A stretch of DNA of 64,000 bases from Macrocystis pyrifera. Its lineage: Eukaryota > Sar > Phaeophyceae > Laminariales > Laminariaceae. The first letter of the stretch is position 1, and every line of letters starts with the position of its first letter. Shown here one piece after another: positions 44,228 through 54,376 of this stretch. Below the pieces are notes generated by a model. It did no database searches. It worked only from the letters and a program-made list of their open reading frames with translations, and had not been told where the DNA came from. Location of the stretch: the NCBI GenBank assembly GCA_031763025.1, contig JASSKH010000022.1, positions 406,628 through 470,627 of the forward strand, given 5' to 3'. The translations under genes were made by a program, and so were the position numbers.

Positions 44228-47200
44228 ATCGGCACAGCGACCAAAGGTAGGGCATTTTTCTTGATTACGACGTATTCCTATTGGTCAATACCTGATAATA
44301 TAAGGGCGAGATTACGACTTTTGATTACGACGATTTATATTGGCCAAGAGGCCAAAATCACCCCGAAATCACCCCGAGGCTCGAATTCCGCTCACTGGAC
44401 TGTCAAGTTTCGTGTACGAGCGGCACCTTTCTCGCGGCGCCAACACATCATCAGCAGCAGAGCAGTAGCGGCACAGCAGCAGCAGCAGCAGCAGCAGCAG
44501 CACAGCAGCAGCAGCAGCAGACCAGGCAGTCAGAGCTCTCCGTGTCAGGCTCCAGACGCCGAAGAGGAGGAGCAGTGCCAGGAAGAGTACCAACGGCCTC
44601 CAGCAGCAGCACCCGCAAAGCAACCGACTTCAACGGGAAGGCCGCTGTAGCCAGAAGCACCAGTGCCAGCACTATCGACAGCAAGCAGCAGCAGAAGCAG
44701 CAGCAGCAACAGAAGCAGCAGTAGCAGCAACAACAACCGACCAGGCAGCAGCAGGAAGCAGCCGACCAGGCAGCTCGAGCTCTCCTACGAGACCAGGCTC
44801 AGGATTTATGGGGGCAACGGCTTGAAGCCGCCCATTCTGTTGTACTCACAGGTGAACTGGGGGTTGTATTACTCTGTTTTTATGTTACAGGCTTGATCCA
44901 GAGCATAGCTAAACAACTACCGGTACCGACTTGGCAGTGTTATCACGGTGGTCAAGAGCAGACTTGCCTGTTTCGTCAGAACGAGTGAAGCAGTTTGTTT
45001 TTTTCTACAAGACTCGACATCGCCTCGACCGGTCGTCCGTCGTCCGTCTCCATCAATGCACTCCCCCATCGCGGCACGCCCTTCCTCTTCCACTTGCAGA
45101 GGGTCCCTTCTGGGTTAACACAGGAGACGTTCCCTACTACTCTCGAGGATCGACTAAGGTGAGCGTAGCCAACCACGATTGCCATGACAAATAATATCTG
45201 GGTACGTTTTTTTCCTGTGTCCCTTTTTTGTGGCAGGAGTACCTGTACTCTTTTTTTGTCTTTGCACCAACTTGCACGGCGACCGCCTTTCTGCTCGATG
45301 GACCCCTTGCGCTGACTAGCATCGCGATCAAAACGGATGCTGCGCAGGCTTTCAACAACTGCGGCGTAGAAGCGGCGAATACCTTGCACTTGCGCCCGCT
45401 CGCTAAGTTGAAGTTGGCAGCATAGTCGTCTCGATAACACGCCGCCATGACGGCATGCCTGCTGGGGAAGCAGTTGCCGAACAGCGCCATTCCGTTCTCC
45501 CGCTGTACGAGCGCTCGTCTCAACGACACACAACGGGACTAAGGTTATATGATACCTTCAACTCGGTCATTCTGTGCAAAACGATGGTCGGCTCGAAGTG
45601 CGCCATCGCCTCGCCTCTGCGTTCCCTGCACCTGAGGACCTGACCCCCGGTTCAAGAATTATCGAGGAAATACGGTGGCCGGTCAAAGCTCTATCGAATA
45701 TGTCGGTACTGCAATACGTAACCGTAACGCCCAGCGCCCCTCAAGTGCTACACACAGAAGTACCCTCGTCCTTCCCGCCCTCGTCTACGCCCCTCTCCAC
45801 GAAACAGGTCTCGTATATGCCCTATCCGCGAAACAGGTGCGCCTGTATAGCACCAGCTACTCTCCGCGCGTGAAGCTCTCTGTCACGGGGAAGCTCGGAC
45901 GCAGCTGGTCGGGCTGTGGGGAGCGGTCAAGATCATGAGGGAAACATCACTAGGTGCCTTCGTCCTGTACGCCAGGTCGCCGCCAATACCTGTGTCATGA
46001 AAGGCCGGGCAAGCGACGAGAAAGCGTTGCACAGAACGACATGCGATATCTACTGCCGCAGGCCGGGACGCAGCGCCCGGAACCGGCGCCCTATCTCCCA
46101 CCTGCAGGAAATCGCAGCAGACGGTGACGAGGGATTTCATGCAGCCGTAGAGGCGAGCGTGCTGCCCAGGAAGGAGGAGGCTTTGCTGAGGGAGGGAGGG
46201 AGGGAGGGGGGGGGCGTGTATGCCAAGACAATACACGGCCAGAGTCTGCCGAACCGTCTTTCGATTATTTAGCGTTGCTGGGCATGTATATCATCCGCAG
46301 GCGGAATCTTACAAGCCATCGCTGGACGATGGTGCGGAGGCAATGGTGACTTCAACAACGAGGACCTTCTTACGGGCAACACCGCAAAGCGAGCAGGTGA
46401 GTCATTTGTCGTTTGCCGGAGCTCTAACGTAAGGATGGCGGCATGCGTGTAAATATTCTACTTTTTTTTTGCGTATGGTGGAGTCTGACATTTCTGATGC
46501 AAGCGAACGATATTGTGTAGCCCTCGCGTGTGATTGAGACTTCGGTTTCGCTGTCTTATTCGCTCATCTGGCGCGGACCGCATAATTTTCCTTTTGATCG
46601 CCAGATAACACTGATGATGAAGGTGACGACGCTGCAGGTGGAGCCAGATCAGGCAACGAGTGGATCGGTCTCGCCCTTGGTTAGGACGACAAAGTCGAGG
46701 GTCTAATGGGACCAGGCGACAGGGATATACTGGTGAGCGGCGGGTATAGATGCTTGTAAAACTAACCAAACAACATGTAGAGGCTTGCAAACTTCAGTGC
46801 GTGTGTTGGCAGCCTACCATCGGGTACGAGTCGTACGAAGGCATGGGGAGTACTCTTGTTGGCGGGGAGATGGCTAGCTAGCTTTCTTGAATAAATAGAT
46901 AGCGGTACTACTGTCGTAGTATAACTTCTATAATGTGGTATGTAAACTGTGTCAAATGCGCGTACCTTTCGGATGTACAAGAGTGGCTGCTCACTTGAAT
47001 CTGCGGACACGCTTCGAAGTCGTTTTCGGGCCACAACCAATCACCGCAGTCGTGGCAACACTATTCTTGCCTTCTTGTTGGGTCCCTCATTTTTAGGGCT
47101 ACCGCCGGTATCTCTGCACTCTCCATTCGCCATTGCCATCAACAGGAAGATAGCCAGCCAACCTCAAAGCTATGCTTCGGTGTCTGAGAAACGCGGATAG

Positions 47201-48539
47201 CTCCCGATCATGAAAGTCGCCGTGGAGTCGTCAGGGGGGTGATGCAGCAAGCACTGACCAAGATTTCAAGCACTGCCGTGGCCACGCCTCGAAGTTTTGC
47301 TCCCGACCCCTCAATGCGGGATTCGTTGGCGCCATCCATGGTCGCCGCCAGGACCGTGGGGGCAGGGGCAAATATCTGAGTCCGCGCATTGCGGATGGAT
47401 ATCGCCAGGGGGGGGGTGAGCGGAGGGGATAGCGGTCGTACACCAATGGAGGAATCCGGAAGTTGCCAGGAGTGTACGCACCGCGAGGGTGGGTGGTCTC
47501 AGATCGACCCTGGACCCATAATTGGACGAGCAACGGCGCATCGTGCCTGCTGACCCTGGCCCAGGGACGGAAAATGTATTCGCCGAAACGCAGAGGACAA
47601 TTGAATTTCCTCCTTGCAAGTTCCCTTTCGTCCGTGACGACGACTCGTAAACATGGCTGGCGTGGTCGCAGAGACGATTCTCTTTAGTTGCCACTGACGT
47701 TTAACATGGGCTAACGTGAAGGATTTGGTGTAGCACTGGCTGCTGCTGAATACATTTGGCGATTGAAATCGTCTTGTTCTTAACACACGTTTTGACGTTT
47801 TTCGTGTATTGTACCTGATGGTATGTTTTTTTGGAGAAGACCGAAGGCGATGACTCTGCGTTCTGTGTGTTGTCTAAAATGCAGTGAACTTCGTCATTAC
47901 ACCACCAGACAACTCTCCATGCATCCATATTTAACATAAAGTAGTATATTATACGAGATGTCACTTCCATCGGTCACGTTGCGCAGAGTATCTCATGTGT
48001 GATCCTTCTGTGTCCTCAGAGATAAAATTCTAGAGCAGCAGGTAGCTGCAGTAGTACATAATGTATTTTCTAGTTTTTTGTTGCCTATCTTTGCGACGAC
48101 ACCCCCAGCAGCCATTCACCTGCAACAAATATACCGGTACTGCCAGTCTATCCGGAAAGTACCAGGTAATCCAACGTGAATAACCGTTTCGCAATCGGAT
48201 TTTATCTCGAACAGATATGCACTAATACATGAAGTCGACTTTTGACGCTGAAAACAGAATCTTGCCTTCTACCAGAACACAGGTAAAGGAGCCCTGTAAG
48301 AGTAAATGACAGGAAAATGAGATAATTGAATGCGGTTATACTGAACTCAGTATAGAACGTACCTTTGACAAATAAGAAATTCGGACTCGACCAGCATTCC
48401 GGTTTCTTATTTTTTCCCCCTATTTTCAAGTAATTGGTATTGTAGCTCGCCCGGCAAAAATGCCTGTATATTTTTTTCGCGCTTCGCGCGAACAATCTAT
48501 ATATATTTCTGGACCCCTACCTATGGTCCCTGAGCCGAT
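44228..48539 (+). mobile_element. 4.3-kb TIR element, copy 2 (head-to-tail)
   Basis: Direct copy of 39923-44227 with a few indels: one more CAG unit, longer T- and G-runs near 45000, 45210, 46205 and 47408, and changes near 48105 and 48290. The junction is the palindrome GCCGATATCGGC (44222-44233), where the right end of copy 1 abuts the left end of copy 2 without spacer. High identity indicates recent duplication or an assembly-level duplication. Confidence 0.85.
44461..44755 (+). repeat. CAG trinucleotide tract, copy 2
   Basis: Matches 40153-40445 with one extra CAG unit in the first run and one CAG>CAA change in the last run. The enclosing frame is 44261-44650. Confidence 0.85.
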
Positions 48540-48694
48540 CAACGATCAACTGATTAACAACACACCCAGGCCCCGGTCAGCACAAGCCTCGAAAGCCACT
48601 GCAAACCTTTGTTTCCTATTGCCAACGTTTCGAGCAATTGATACAGGGCACAGCAGTCGAGTGCTCGTAACTGGTCTGTGTAGCTTGGAGATCG

Positions 48695-49018
48695 ATGCCC
48701 GTCATGATGGCGACAGCAGCTGCTGCTGACGGAACGGGTTTGCGGCCAGGACGCGCGCTCTCCCGCTGTTCAAGTCTGCTTCTGCTACTGCTCGGATCCA
48801 TATTTCTTTCTTGCTATGGCGAAGCGGGTGACGAGGAATCACCAAATACTCTTCGGCCGCACAGCTATCTCCGGCAAGGTAGCAGCACTGCTGCCTATAA
48901 CTGGAGTGCTTTCGGGGACAAGCACCATGCCGGTGAGCTAAAGCCTTTGGCTCGGATGCCTGGCGCAGACTTCGCAGGGGCTATGAACAATGCTGCTCAG
49001 AGCCACCGGGAAGAGTAG
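48695..49018 (+). CDS. Putative secreted or membrane-anchored protein N-terminus
   Basis: 107 codons from ATG 48695, directly after the 4.3-kb elements. Residues ~16-44 combine basic LRPGRALSR with a hydrophobic SSLLLLLLGSIFLSC, which is a good signal peptide or type-II anchor. The remainder is polar. The frame ends at GAAGAGTAG; a possible donor GA|GTAGGA lies at the same place. It lies on the same strand as, and 5.2 kb upstream of, the first sulfotransferase exon seen. It could be the start of that Golgi protein, but its donor phase does not match exon A directly. Confidence 0.35.
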   Translation: MPVMMATAAAADGTGLRPGRALSRCSSLLLLLLGSIFLSCYGEAGDEESPNTLRPHSYLRQGSSTAAYNWSAFGDKHHAGELKPLARMPGADFAGAMNNAAQSHREE

Positions 49019-49139
49019 GACTTGACGCTATTAATTTTTCAAGTAGACGGCTGGTCGGTCGTAAGAAATTGAGACTTGTTTTCTACCGTGCTCGCAGGAA
49101 ACACACCAGTAAAACCCCATCAACACGCCAAAACGCCGC

Positions 49140-49320
49140 TCCCCCAAATGTTGACCTCGGCAACATCCAGGGGCTGGGCGAGCCACTGGCCTGTAAGGAG
49201 TTACATACAGAATGCGCGCGTTCCGTAAAAATGGGATATAGACGAGACGTAGTACGCAGCTTGCAAAGTCGAGTATCAACTACTTACTTGATCAGTCGAA
49301 CTCACAGCTGACGTATTTCA
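49140..49320 (-). repeat. Dispersed repeat GTCAGCTGTGAGTTC, inverted copy
   Basis: Reverse complement shows GTCAGCTGTGAGTTCGACTG, TACTCGACTTTGCAAGCTGC and a CCAGTGGCTCG...CCTGGATG block, in the same order as the units at 29365-29815. Confidence 0.65.
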
Positions 49321-49633
49321 TACCAGGTATAATAGTAATTTTGTAAAATGCACGGAGGTGTGATGCCGATGCTGGCAGTAAGAGCCGATGCTGTCGCGTA
49401 GAAGTAGAAGTCGCCGTGGAGGGGTCGCGAAGCGAGGGTCCCTTGTAGCCGTCCTTACGGCCGACGTAAAAAAGTAAGCCGAGCAGAGTTCTTTCTCGTG
49501 TCGTGTTGAGCTTGGAATTGCCAGACCCAAGAAGGTCGAGGTTATTAGAGTAACACCGCAGGGGGTCGCAAGGACCGCACCTGATCGGGTCGATTCTGGA
49601 GGTCTTCGTAGTCGGCTTGAGGGGAGAGGTCAA
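49292..49633 (-). CDS. Hypothetical ORF
   Basis: 113 codons from ATG 49633 (start MTSPLKPTTKTSRIDPIRCG). It overlaps the dispersed repeat at its 3' end. It is protein-like in its first half; no family recognised, and no neighbouring exon matched. Confidence 0.2.
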   Translation of the reverse strand: MTSPLKPTTKTSRIDPIRCGPCDPLRCYSNNLDLLGSGNSKLNTTRERTLLGLLFYVGRKDGYKGPSLRDPSTATSTSTRQHRLLLPASASHLRAFYKITIIPGMKYVSCEFD

Positions 49634-50631
49634 CGCGGTCCATGCTGCGGACCTCTAACAACCCGATATCTAGTGGTCCGGTGAGATCTTTCATGCTTGA
49701 CTTTGGGAGGTATCCTTCCTTGCATGCGTGTTCCGAGGTCTACGACCGATACGTCCTACCCTGTCCGTGACATTGCCCCCCTCTTTATTCGCCTCAAGTT
49801 CATCTTAACCAAGGATGGTTTTGTGGCGTCATCTGGAGGATGATTAATAGTCAAGGAACAGGGTGACCATCTATCGGACCTGGACACAGCAGCAGTTATC
49901 GTGCTTGCATCCACTCCTTGCAGTGCGTGCAAAGGTACATTTTTTCGGTTAGAGCACATCTCGGAGAACAACGTCAGGTACCAGGTAACGGTACATGTTG
50001 ATGTTAGCCGTCAGCGAATAAAAGTGTGTCAAATTCCTAGTGGCTATCGGAACAAACGTTGAAGGGACAACGTACGTGGTCAATTAAACGTTAACATATT
50101 ATGTTGCCGTGTTTGCGGCATCAGCCCCACGGGTAACGTTATGCCAGCCTGTCAGCGGAATTATTACTTGTTGACGCAACACACTTTATTAAGAGCAATA
50201 ACGTAACACATGGCCAACTAAACGGTTACATAACACCATGTTAGTGTGTCAGCGGAATTCCTACAGCAGTACCGGCTATCGTACGGCTATCGTAACACCC
50301 TTTGGAGGGATAACGGATATGGTCAATACAACGTTAACGTTTTGTTACCGTGTCAGCAGCCCCAGCAGCAGCAATCCGCATCGAGCGACGTCATGTTAAG
50401 GTGTTGATGGGAGTCTTGCTGCCATACCATGCGTCAAACGAATGACGCACATGATCGATTGAATACTAGCAGTATGTCAATATGTGTTGGCTCGTATGCA
50501 ACTTATGTTCTGCAACACAAGTCAGCATATAACGTACACAACCAATCTGACAACGATGTGTTACTGCTGTGTCAGCTGGTACGCGCGAGTACGCAGATTA
50601 CGTTATACCTGGTAGATGGATAACGGAAATT
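49634..50631. other. No gene; TAACGTTA-type palindromes begin
   Basis: From about 50040 the motif TAAC(A/G)TWATGTTA and the phrase GTGTCAGCGGAATTCCTA recur. Short frames only. Confidence 0.5.
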
Positions 50632-51438
50632 TTATACGTCACGAGACAACTTTAGCGGAATCTGATTGTGCACAACTCCTGTTCTCGCAGGCCCTGGAAA
50701 CTGAAGACAACTCTTATGAGAATCCTCGGCAGACATCGATCGACAAAATGAAAGACTCCGTCGTGAAATCTGAACGGAAACGCGCTGGTTAGGGTCTCCG
50801 ACCCACCCTAGTGTCGCCATGCTCACACCTTGGTCGGTGATCTGTGGCATGGACCGGCCAGGCGTCTGATCAAAAAATATTCGGGCGCTGGTCTGTAGAA
50901 AACTGACGACAAAAAAAAAAAAAAACTCGACCCCTCCCCGATGGCAAGAAATATACAATTTTTCAGGTTTGGCATCGATCGACCCAACGACTGCGTCATG
51001 AACTCTGAACGAAGCGCGCTGGTTAGGGGTTCCGACCCACGCCAGTGTCACGGTGCTCACACCTCGGTCGGTGATATGTGGCGTGGGTGGGCCAGGCGTC
51101 TGTATAATAACAACATATAGTTGGCAGTTGGTGTGTAGAAAGCAGACGACGAAAACTCTCGATCCCTCTCCGCCGGCACACAATAGAACTTTTTGAATGT
51201 TTGGACGAAGAGCGTAGGACGCCGCGGCCAACCTTTCCTCCCCTAGACCCAAGGATTCCAATGATACTTTTGAGGGCATCATGCATACACATTGATTGGC
51301 CGTGCCCGGTACGAAGCGCGTGGACCGTGGGTTGATTGTGTGTCGAGATCGAAGGTCAATCGTCGCGTGACTGCGGTTGGGCGAGCTGCGAGCTGTGTCT
51401 GTCTTCTTGTTTGTGTGCGGCGTGATTTCGTTTTTCAC
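50632..51438 (-). CDS. Long ORF over a tandem repeat, coding status doubtful
   Basis: 268 open codons, among the longest frames of the window. It spans two copies of a 234-bp repeat, giving the repeated peptide pattern TPGPPTPHITDRGVSTVTL against TPGRSMPQITDQGVSMATL. It includes a run of Phe from an A-tract. No domain recognised and no splice or homology support. Because 234 is a multiple of three, one open frame easily appears twice. Confidence 0.25.
   Translation of the reverse strand: MKNEITPHTNKKTDTARSSPNRSHATIDLRSRHTINPRSTRFVPGTANQCVCMMPSKVSLESLGLGEERLAAASYALRPNIQKVLLCAGGEGSRVFVVCFLHTNCQLYVVIIQTPGPPTPHITDRGVSTVTLAWVGTPNQRASFRVHDAVVGSIDAKPEKLYISCHRGGVEFFFFFVVSFLQTSARIFFDQTPGRSMPQITDQGVSMATLGWVGDPNQRVSVQISRRSLSFCRSMSAEDSHKSCLQFPGPARTGVVHNQIPLKLSRDV
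50780..51175 (-). repeat. Two tandem 234-bp units
   Basis: GGTTAGGGTCTCCGACCCAC at 50787 matches GGTTAGGGGTTCCGACCCAC at 51021. Both continue with TGCTCACACCTYGGTCGGTG and GGCCAGGCGTCTG and end with GTGTAGAAA-CTGACGAC. Confidence 0.85.
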
Positions 51439-51444
51439 GTTATT

Positions 51445-51565
51445 ACAGCGATTTGATTGGCAGATAGCTGGCGTAGTTCGCGTTAATTCAGCGATTTGAT
51501 TGGTAGATAGCTGCCGTGGCTCGCGCTAGTACATCGATTTGATTGGTAGGTAGCTGGCGTCAACT
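51445..51565 (+). repeat. Three tandem ~42-bp units
   Basis: GCGATTTGATTGGTAGATAG recurs at 51449, 51491 and 51534 (last with TCGATTT), followed by CTGGCGT and CGCGYTARTWCA. Confidence 0.9.
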
Positions 51566-52320
51566 GCCCCGTGTTATTTTGGACCTCCTAATTTTCCCCT
51601 GTTTTGGGGTTTCAAGTAATTGGAGGCATTCTTTCGCCCGAGATTCTATGTTATCCTCCCCTCCCGGGGATATTTTGTAGTTATCCCCTACTGGGATCTT
51701 CAGAATTGGGTAACACTACATTATGTTACTCCGCGACGCTGGCTTTATCGCTAACACAGGTAAAACATGTTAGATCTCGGAAAGACCCGAAGGCTAACGT
51801 CGCAACATGACGTTGGAATGACTTCGGCTCCAACGGTAGCTGAGTAACATAATGTTAGGCCGGGATTGATTATTATGGTAACACATACTCAGTAGTAACG
51901 GGATGTTAAAATCAGATCTTCACTGGCCGTTACACCCTAAGATAATGTTAAGAGAGACCTCCGCATTTAAGCTCACATCCTAACATAATGTTACGGATCG
52001 GCCGGCTAAGACTGTGGCGTTGCTGATGTAGGTTAAATGTTACGTTATCCGACCCCAAGGCAACTAGACGGGGGTCCGAATAACGTCGTGTTAGTAGTAG
52101 TGCCGGCCACTACGTTATGTGATGTTAGCGTGTTATTCGTATCATAATGTTACGTTTTAGTAGTGCTGGTCAACATGGTAACGATATTTTATGTTTTTGG
52201 TGTTATGTGTAACAGTCTTCTTTTGGGTAACACAATGTTAGTGTGTTATGTCTAACGCGGCGTAGACAGTAAAATTATGTTATCATGTTAGTAAATCTGC
52301 AGATATCGATCTGGGCATGT

Positions 52321-52429
52321 TATTACGGTGGTCCATAGTTAATAGGACCTACGGTACACACAAAACCCTATATATATTCCCTATTTTAATAACAGTATTT
52401 GGTCCTGTTAACTATGGTCCCCCGTACTA
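52321..52429 (+). mobile_element. MITE family 1, copy near 52.4 kb
   Basis: It begins TATTACGGTGGTCCATAGTT and ends AACTATGGTCCCCCGTACTA, with internal ACAAAACCCTATATAT. Inserted within the GTAACATAATGTTA field, TA at both flanks. Confidence 0.9.
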
Positions 52430-52561
52430 GAGTGATAAACGTATGTGTATGGTCAAATCTTAACGTTGTGTTACAGTGTGTTTTTACAAGCACGGATCAA
52501 GGGGTAACATAATGTTACTGTACCAGAGCTGGACGAGATCGAGCAGCAACATACCTGGTAA

Positions 52562-54241
52562 CGTTAAGGCGTGTGCGCGTTCTTGAGTTTCCAGTTAACA
52601 CTGCTGTGTTTCCGCGCTGCCGTGTTTGCTCCTCCAGTGCCTACACTATGCTCGCACGTGGCCATGCCCCTGCGTTAGATCCCGTAACGTGGCGGTGTTG
52701 TCCGAGTGTGTTACCTTATCCGAGGTGTGGATTGGAGACAGCTTGAACAGCACATAGAGAGTTTCGGATTTTACGAAGTAGTATGTATGAGTACGTACTA
52801 CTGCTGTAGTGACAAAACGTATGTGGGGAACCAGTCTTCGCTTACCGCATAATGTGTTTTTGTCGACGGGGGACAGCGCGCTGGGGCTGTGCTGGCTTTG
52901 CAGGGCTGCCTGCACGCAACGGTGGGCAGCGCGCGGAGGTGCATTGCTCCTACTGTTATGTGCGTGCGTGTTCACATCCTGTTCTCGCTATACTACATGC
53001 CACCTGGCATGTATTGAACGTCCCCAAAAGTTGTGCGTCGGTTCACGAGAAAAATAACACTGGGAATACCTTGGTGCCCAGGCATGTAGTACAAGTAGCC
53101 CGCGCTCACTGGTGACTACGAAAGGACAAACGGAGCCTCGACGCCAAACCGACGTTTGTTATGTACCCAAGGCGATGGCATGGCACTGCGCTTTCTAATC
53201 GGCTTGCGAGTACTGCATTTACTATCTCTGTGTCGCAGTTTGTGACCACAGACAGAACTTGTATCTTTCTAGGACGAAGAATCAGCGGGACACTGGGTGT
53301 GGTTAAAAATAGCGGTATCGTGTGATCAATACACTCACTACCAGGCTTCTGTGCGTGTATTGCGCACAGAACAAGTACGAACAGCAGTAAAGTAGTCCTG
53401 GCATCGTAAACTACCTCAGCAGCAGAGCAGCAGTATATTTGAGAAGCACCGCTGGAAGGACGGAAACTGAAATGTGAGATTTCCAGAACGTTCTCTCGTG
53501 TAGGTACTGCTGCTGCTACTGTCTTTCGTACGCACCATATATCCCCAACAGCTTTTGCGATGAGTGCTGAGTAATGGTGGTGGTGGTGGTTGGGGCGGGG
53601 GGGGGGGGGCACTGCTGTTTGAACAAAGGCTTTCGTACGTACTGTACACGAAGAAAATGTAGATGACCTAGATGATGCGTCTGGGATCTATCTTTATAGA
53701 TCTATCTGATCTACCTTTAGATGATGTGGATGATATGTCCGTCGGGAGTGTGCAACATTCGGTGCAGATCGACGAGCAGTGGGAATGCTGCACCCCCTGC
53801 GCGAAGTTGATGAAGGCGCGTACCAGAGGGGGGGGGGGTGGGGGGGGGGGGCGACGCCTGGTGCTGCCTGTGACCGCGGCTTGCCCGAAAAGCCGCTGAG
53901 TTGAGCTGGAAAGTTGAAGGGATGGGTTAAGAAAACAACATTGGAAAAAAAACGGCCTCGCCGCGTATGCTAAATCTTGTACTGCCCGTAAGTATGTCCA
54001 TATAACGTCCCGGTGCCTCGAAGCAGTACGCCATGTCCTAAGTACTGTATGCTGCTGTGCTGTGCTGTGCTGTGCTGTGCTGTGCTGTGCTGTGCTGTGC
54101 TGTGCTGTGCTGTGCTGTGCTGTGCTGTACGGGCTGTACTGTACTGCTGTGACTACCTTGGGAACATTCCCCTTGTCGTTCACGTGCGTGACTTATAAAT
54201 ATCCCGCTTCCGTCCCGTGCGTGCCTGTAGAAGAGTCGCAG
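52562..54241. other. No confident gene upstream of sulfotransferase exon A
   Basis: A plus frame at 52809-53057 has a hydrophobic stretch (GGALLLLLCACVFTSC) but no support. G-runs lie at 53600 and 53830-53850. 53755-53800 shares about 45 bp with the SINE body. The TGTGC pentamer run is listed separately. Confidence 0.4.
54049..54128 (+). repeat. TGTGC pentanucleotide microsatellite
   Basis: About fifteen uninterrupted GCTGT units, then decaying to GCTGTACTGTACTGC. Being a pentamer, it gives three different open frames (for example Cys/Ala/Val/Leu runs) that should not be read as genes. Confidence 0.95.
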
Positions 54242-54376
54242 GCGGTGACGGCCCGGCGAAGGGAAGAAGAAGAAGCAGGACAAGAAGGCCTTTTGATAAC
54301 CCAAGAAACCCTGAAGAAGCTTCAGATCGTCGTGGTCCTCCAAGACGAAGGGATCGTGTACTGCCCCATCCCCAAG
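54242..54376 (+). CDS. Carbohydrate sulfotransferase exon A
   Basis: Acceptor AGTCGCAG|GCG (an alternative is CCTGTAG at 54230), donor CCCAAG|GTGCAT in phase 0. A charged start (RRREEEEAGQEG) is followed by TLKKLQIVVVLQDEGIVYCP and IPK. 'yCPxPKva' is the start of the 5'-phosphosulfate (PAPS) binding loop of Sulfotransfer_2 enzymes, completed by exon B. These enzymes move sulfate from PAPS to sugar hydroxyls in the Golgi. Earlier exons with the membrane anchor are not identified. Confidence 0.7.

Larger units (their letters stand above)
50040..52560. repeat. Field of GTAACATAATGTTAC palindromes
   Basis: At least fifteen matches to TAAC-AYAATG-TTA or close variants are spaced roughly 30-130 bp apart in 50.04-50.36 kb and 51.70-52.56 kb. 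Examples start near 50094, 50232, 51723, 51846, 51983, 52226 and 52505. The core is a near-perfect palindrome. Sequences between motifs are not alike, so this is not an ordinary tandem satellite. The two fields flank the tandem segment at 50.78-51.56 kb. Confidence 0.7.

Noticed and set aside
39923..48539. LTR retrotransposon or Helitron
   Set aside because: The 4.3-kb copies abut directly with inverted, not direct, ends. No TC...CTRR ends with a terminal-proximal hairpin and no RT, integrase or Rep/helicase motif was seen.
50632..51438. 268-codon minus-strand gene
   Set aside because: The frame is explained by a 234-bp (multiple of three) tandem repeat. No motif or splice support. Kept only as a low-confidence entry.
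52809..53057. Membrane-anchor first exon of the sulfotransferase
   Set aside because: It has a hydrophobic stretch, but no donor in a usable phase was found and the flanking residues are atypical. The evidence is weaker than for 48695-49018.
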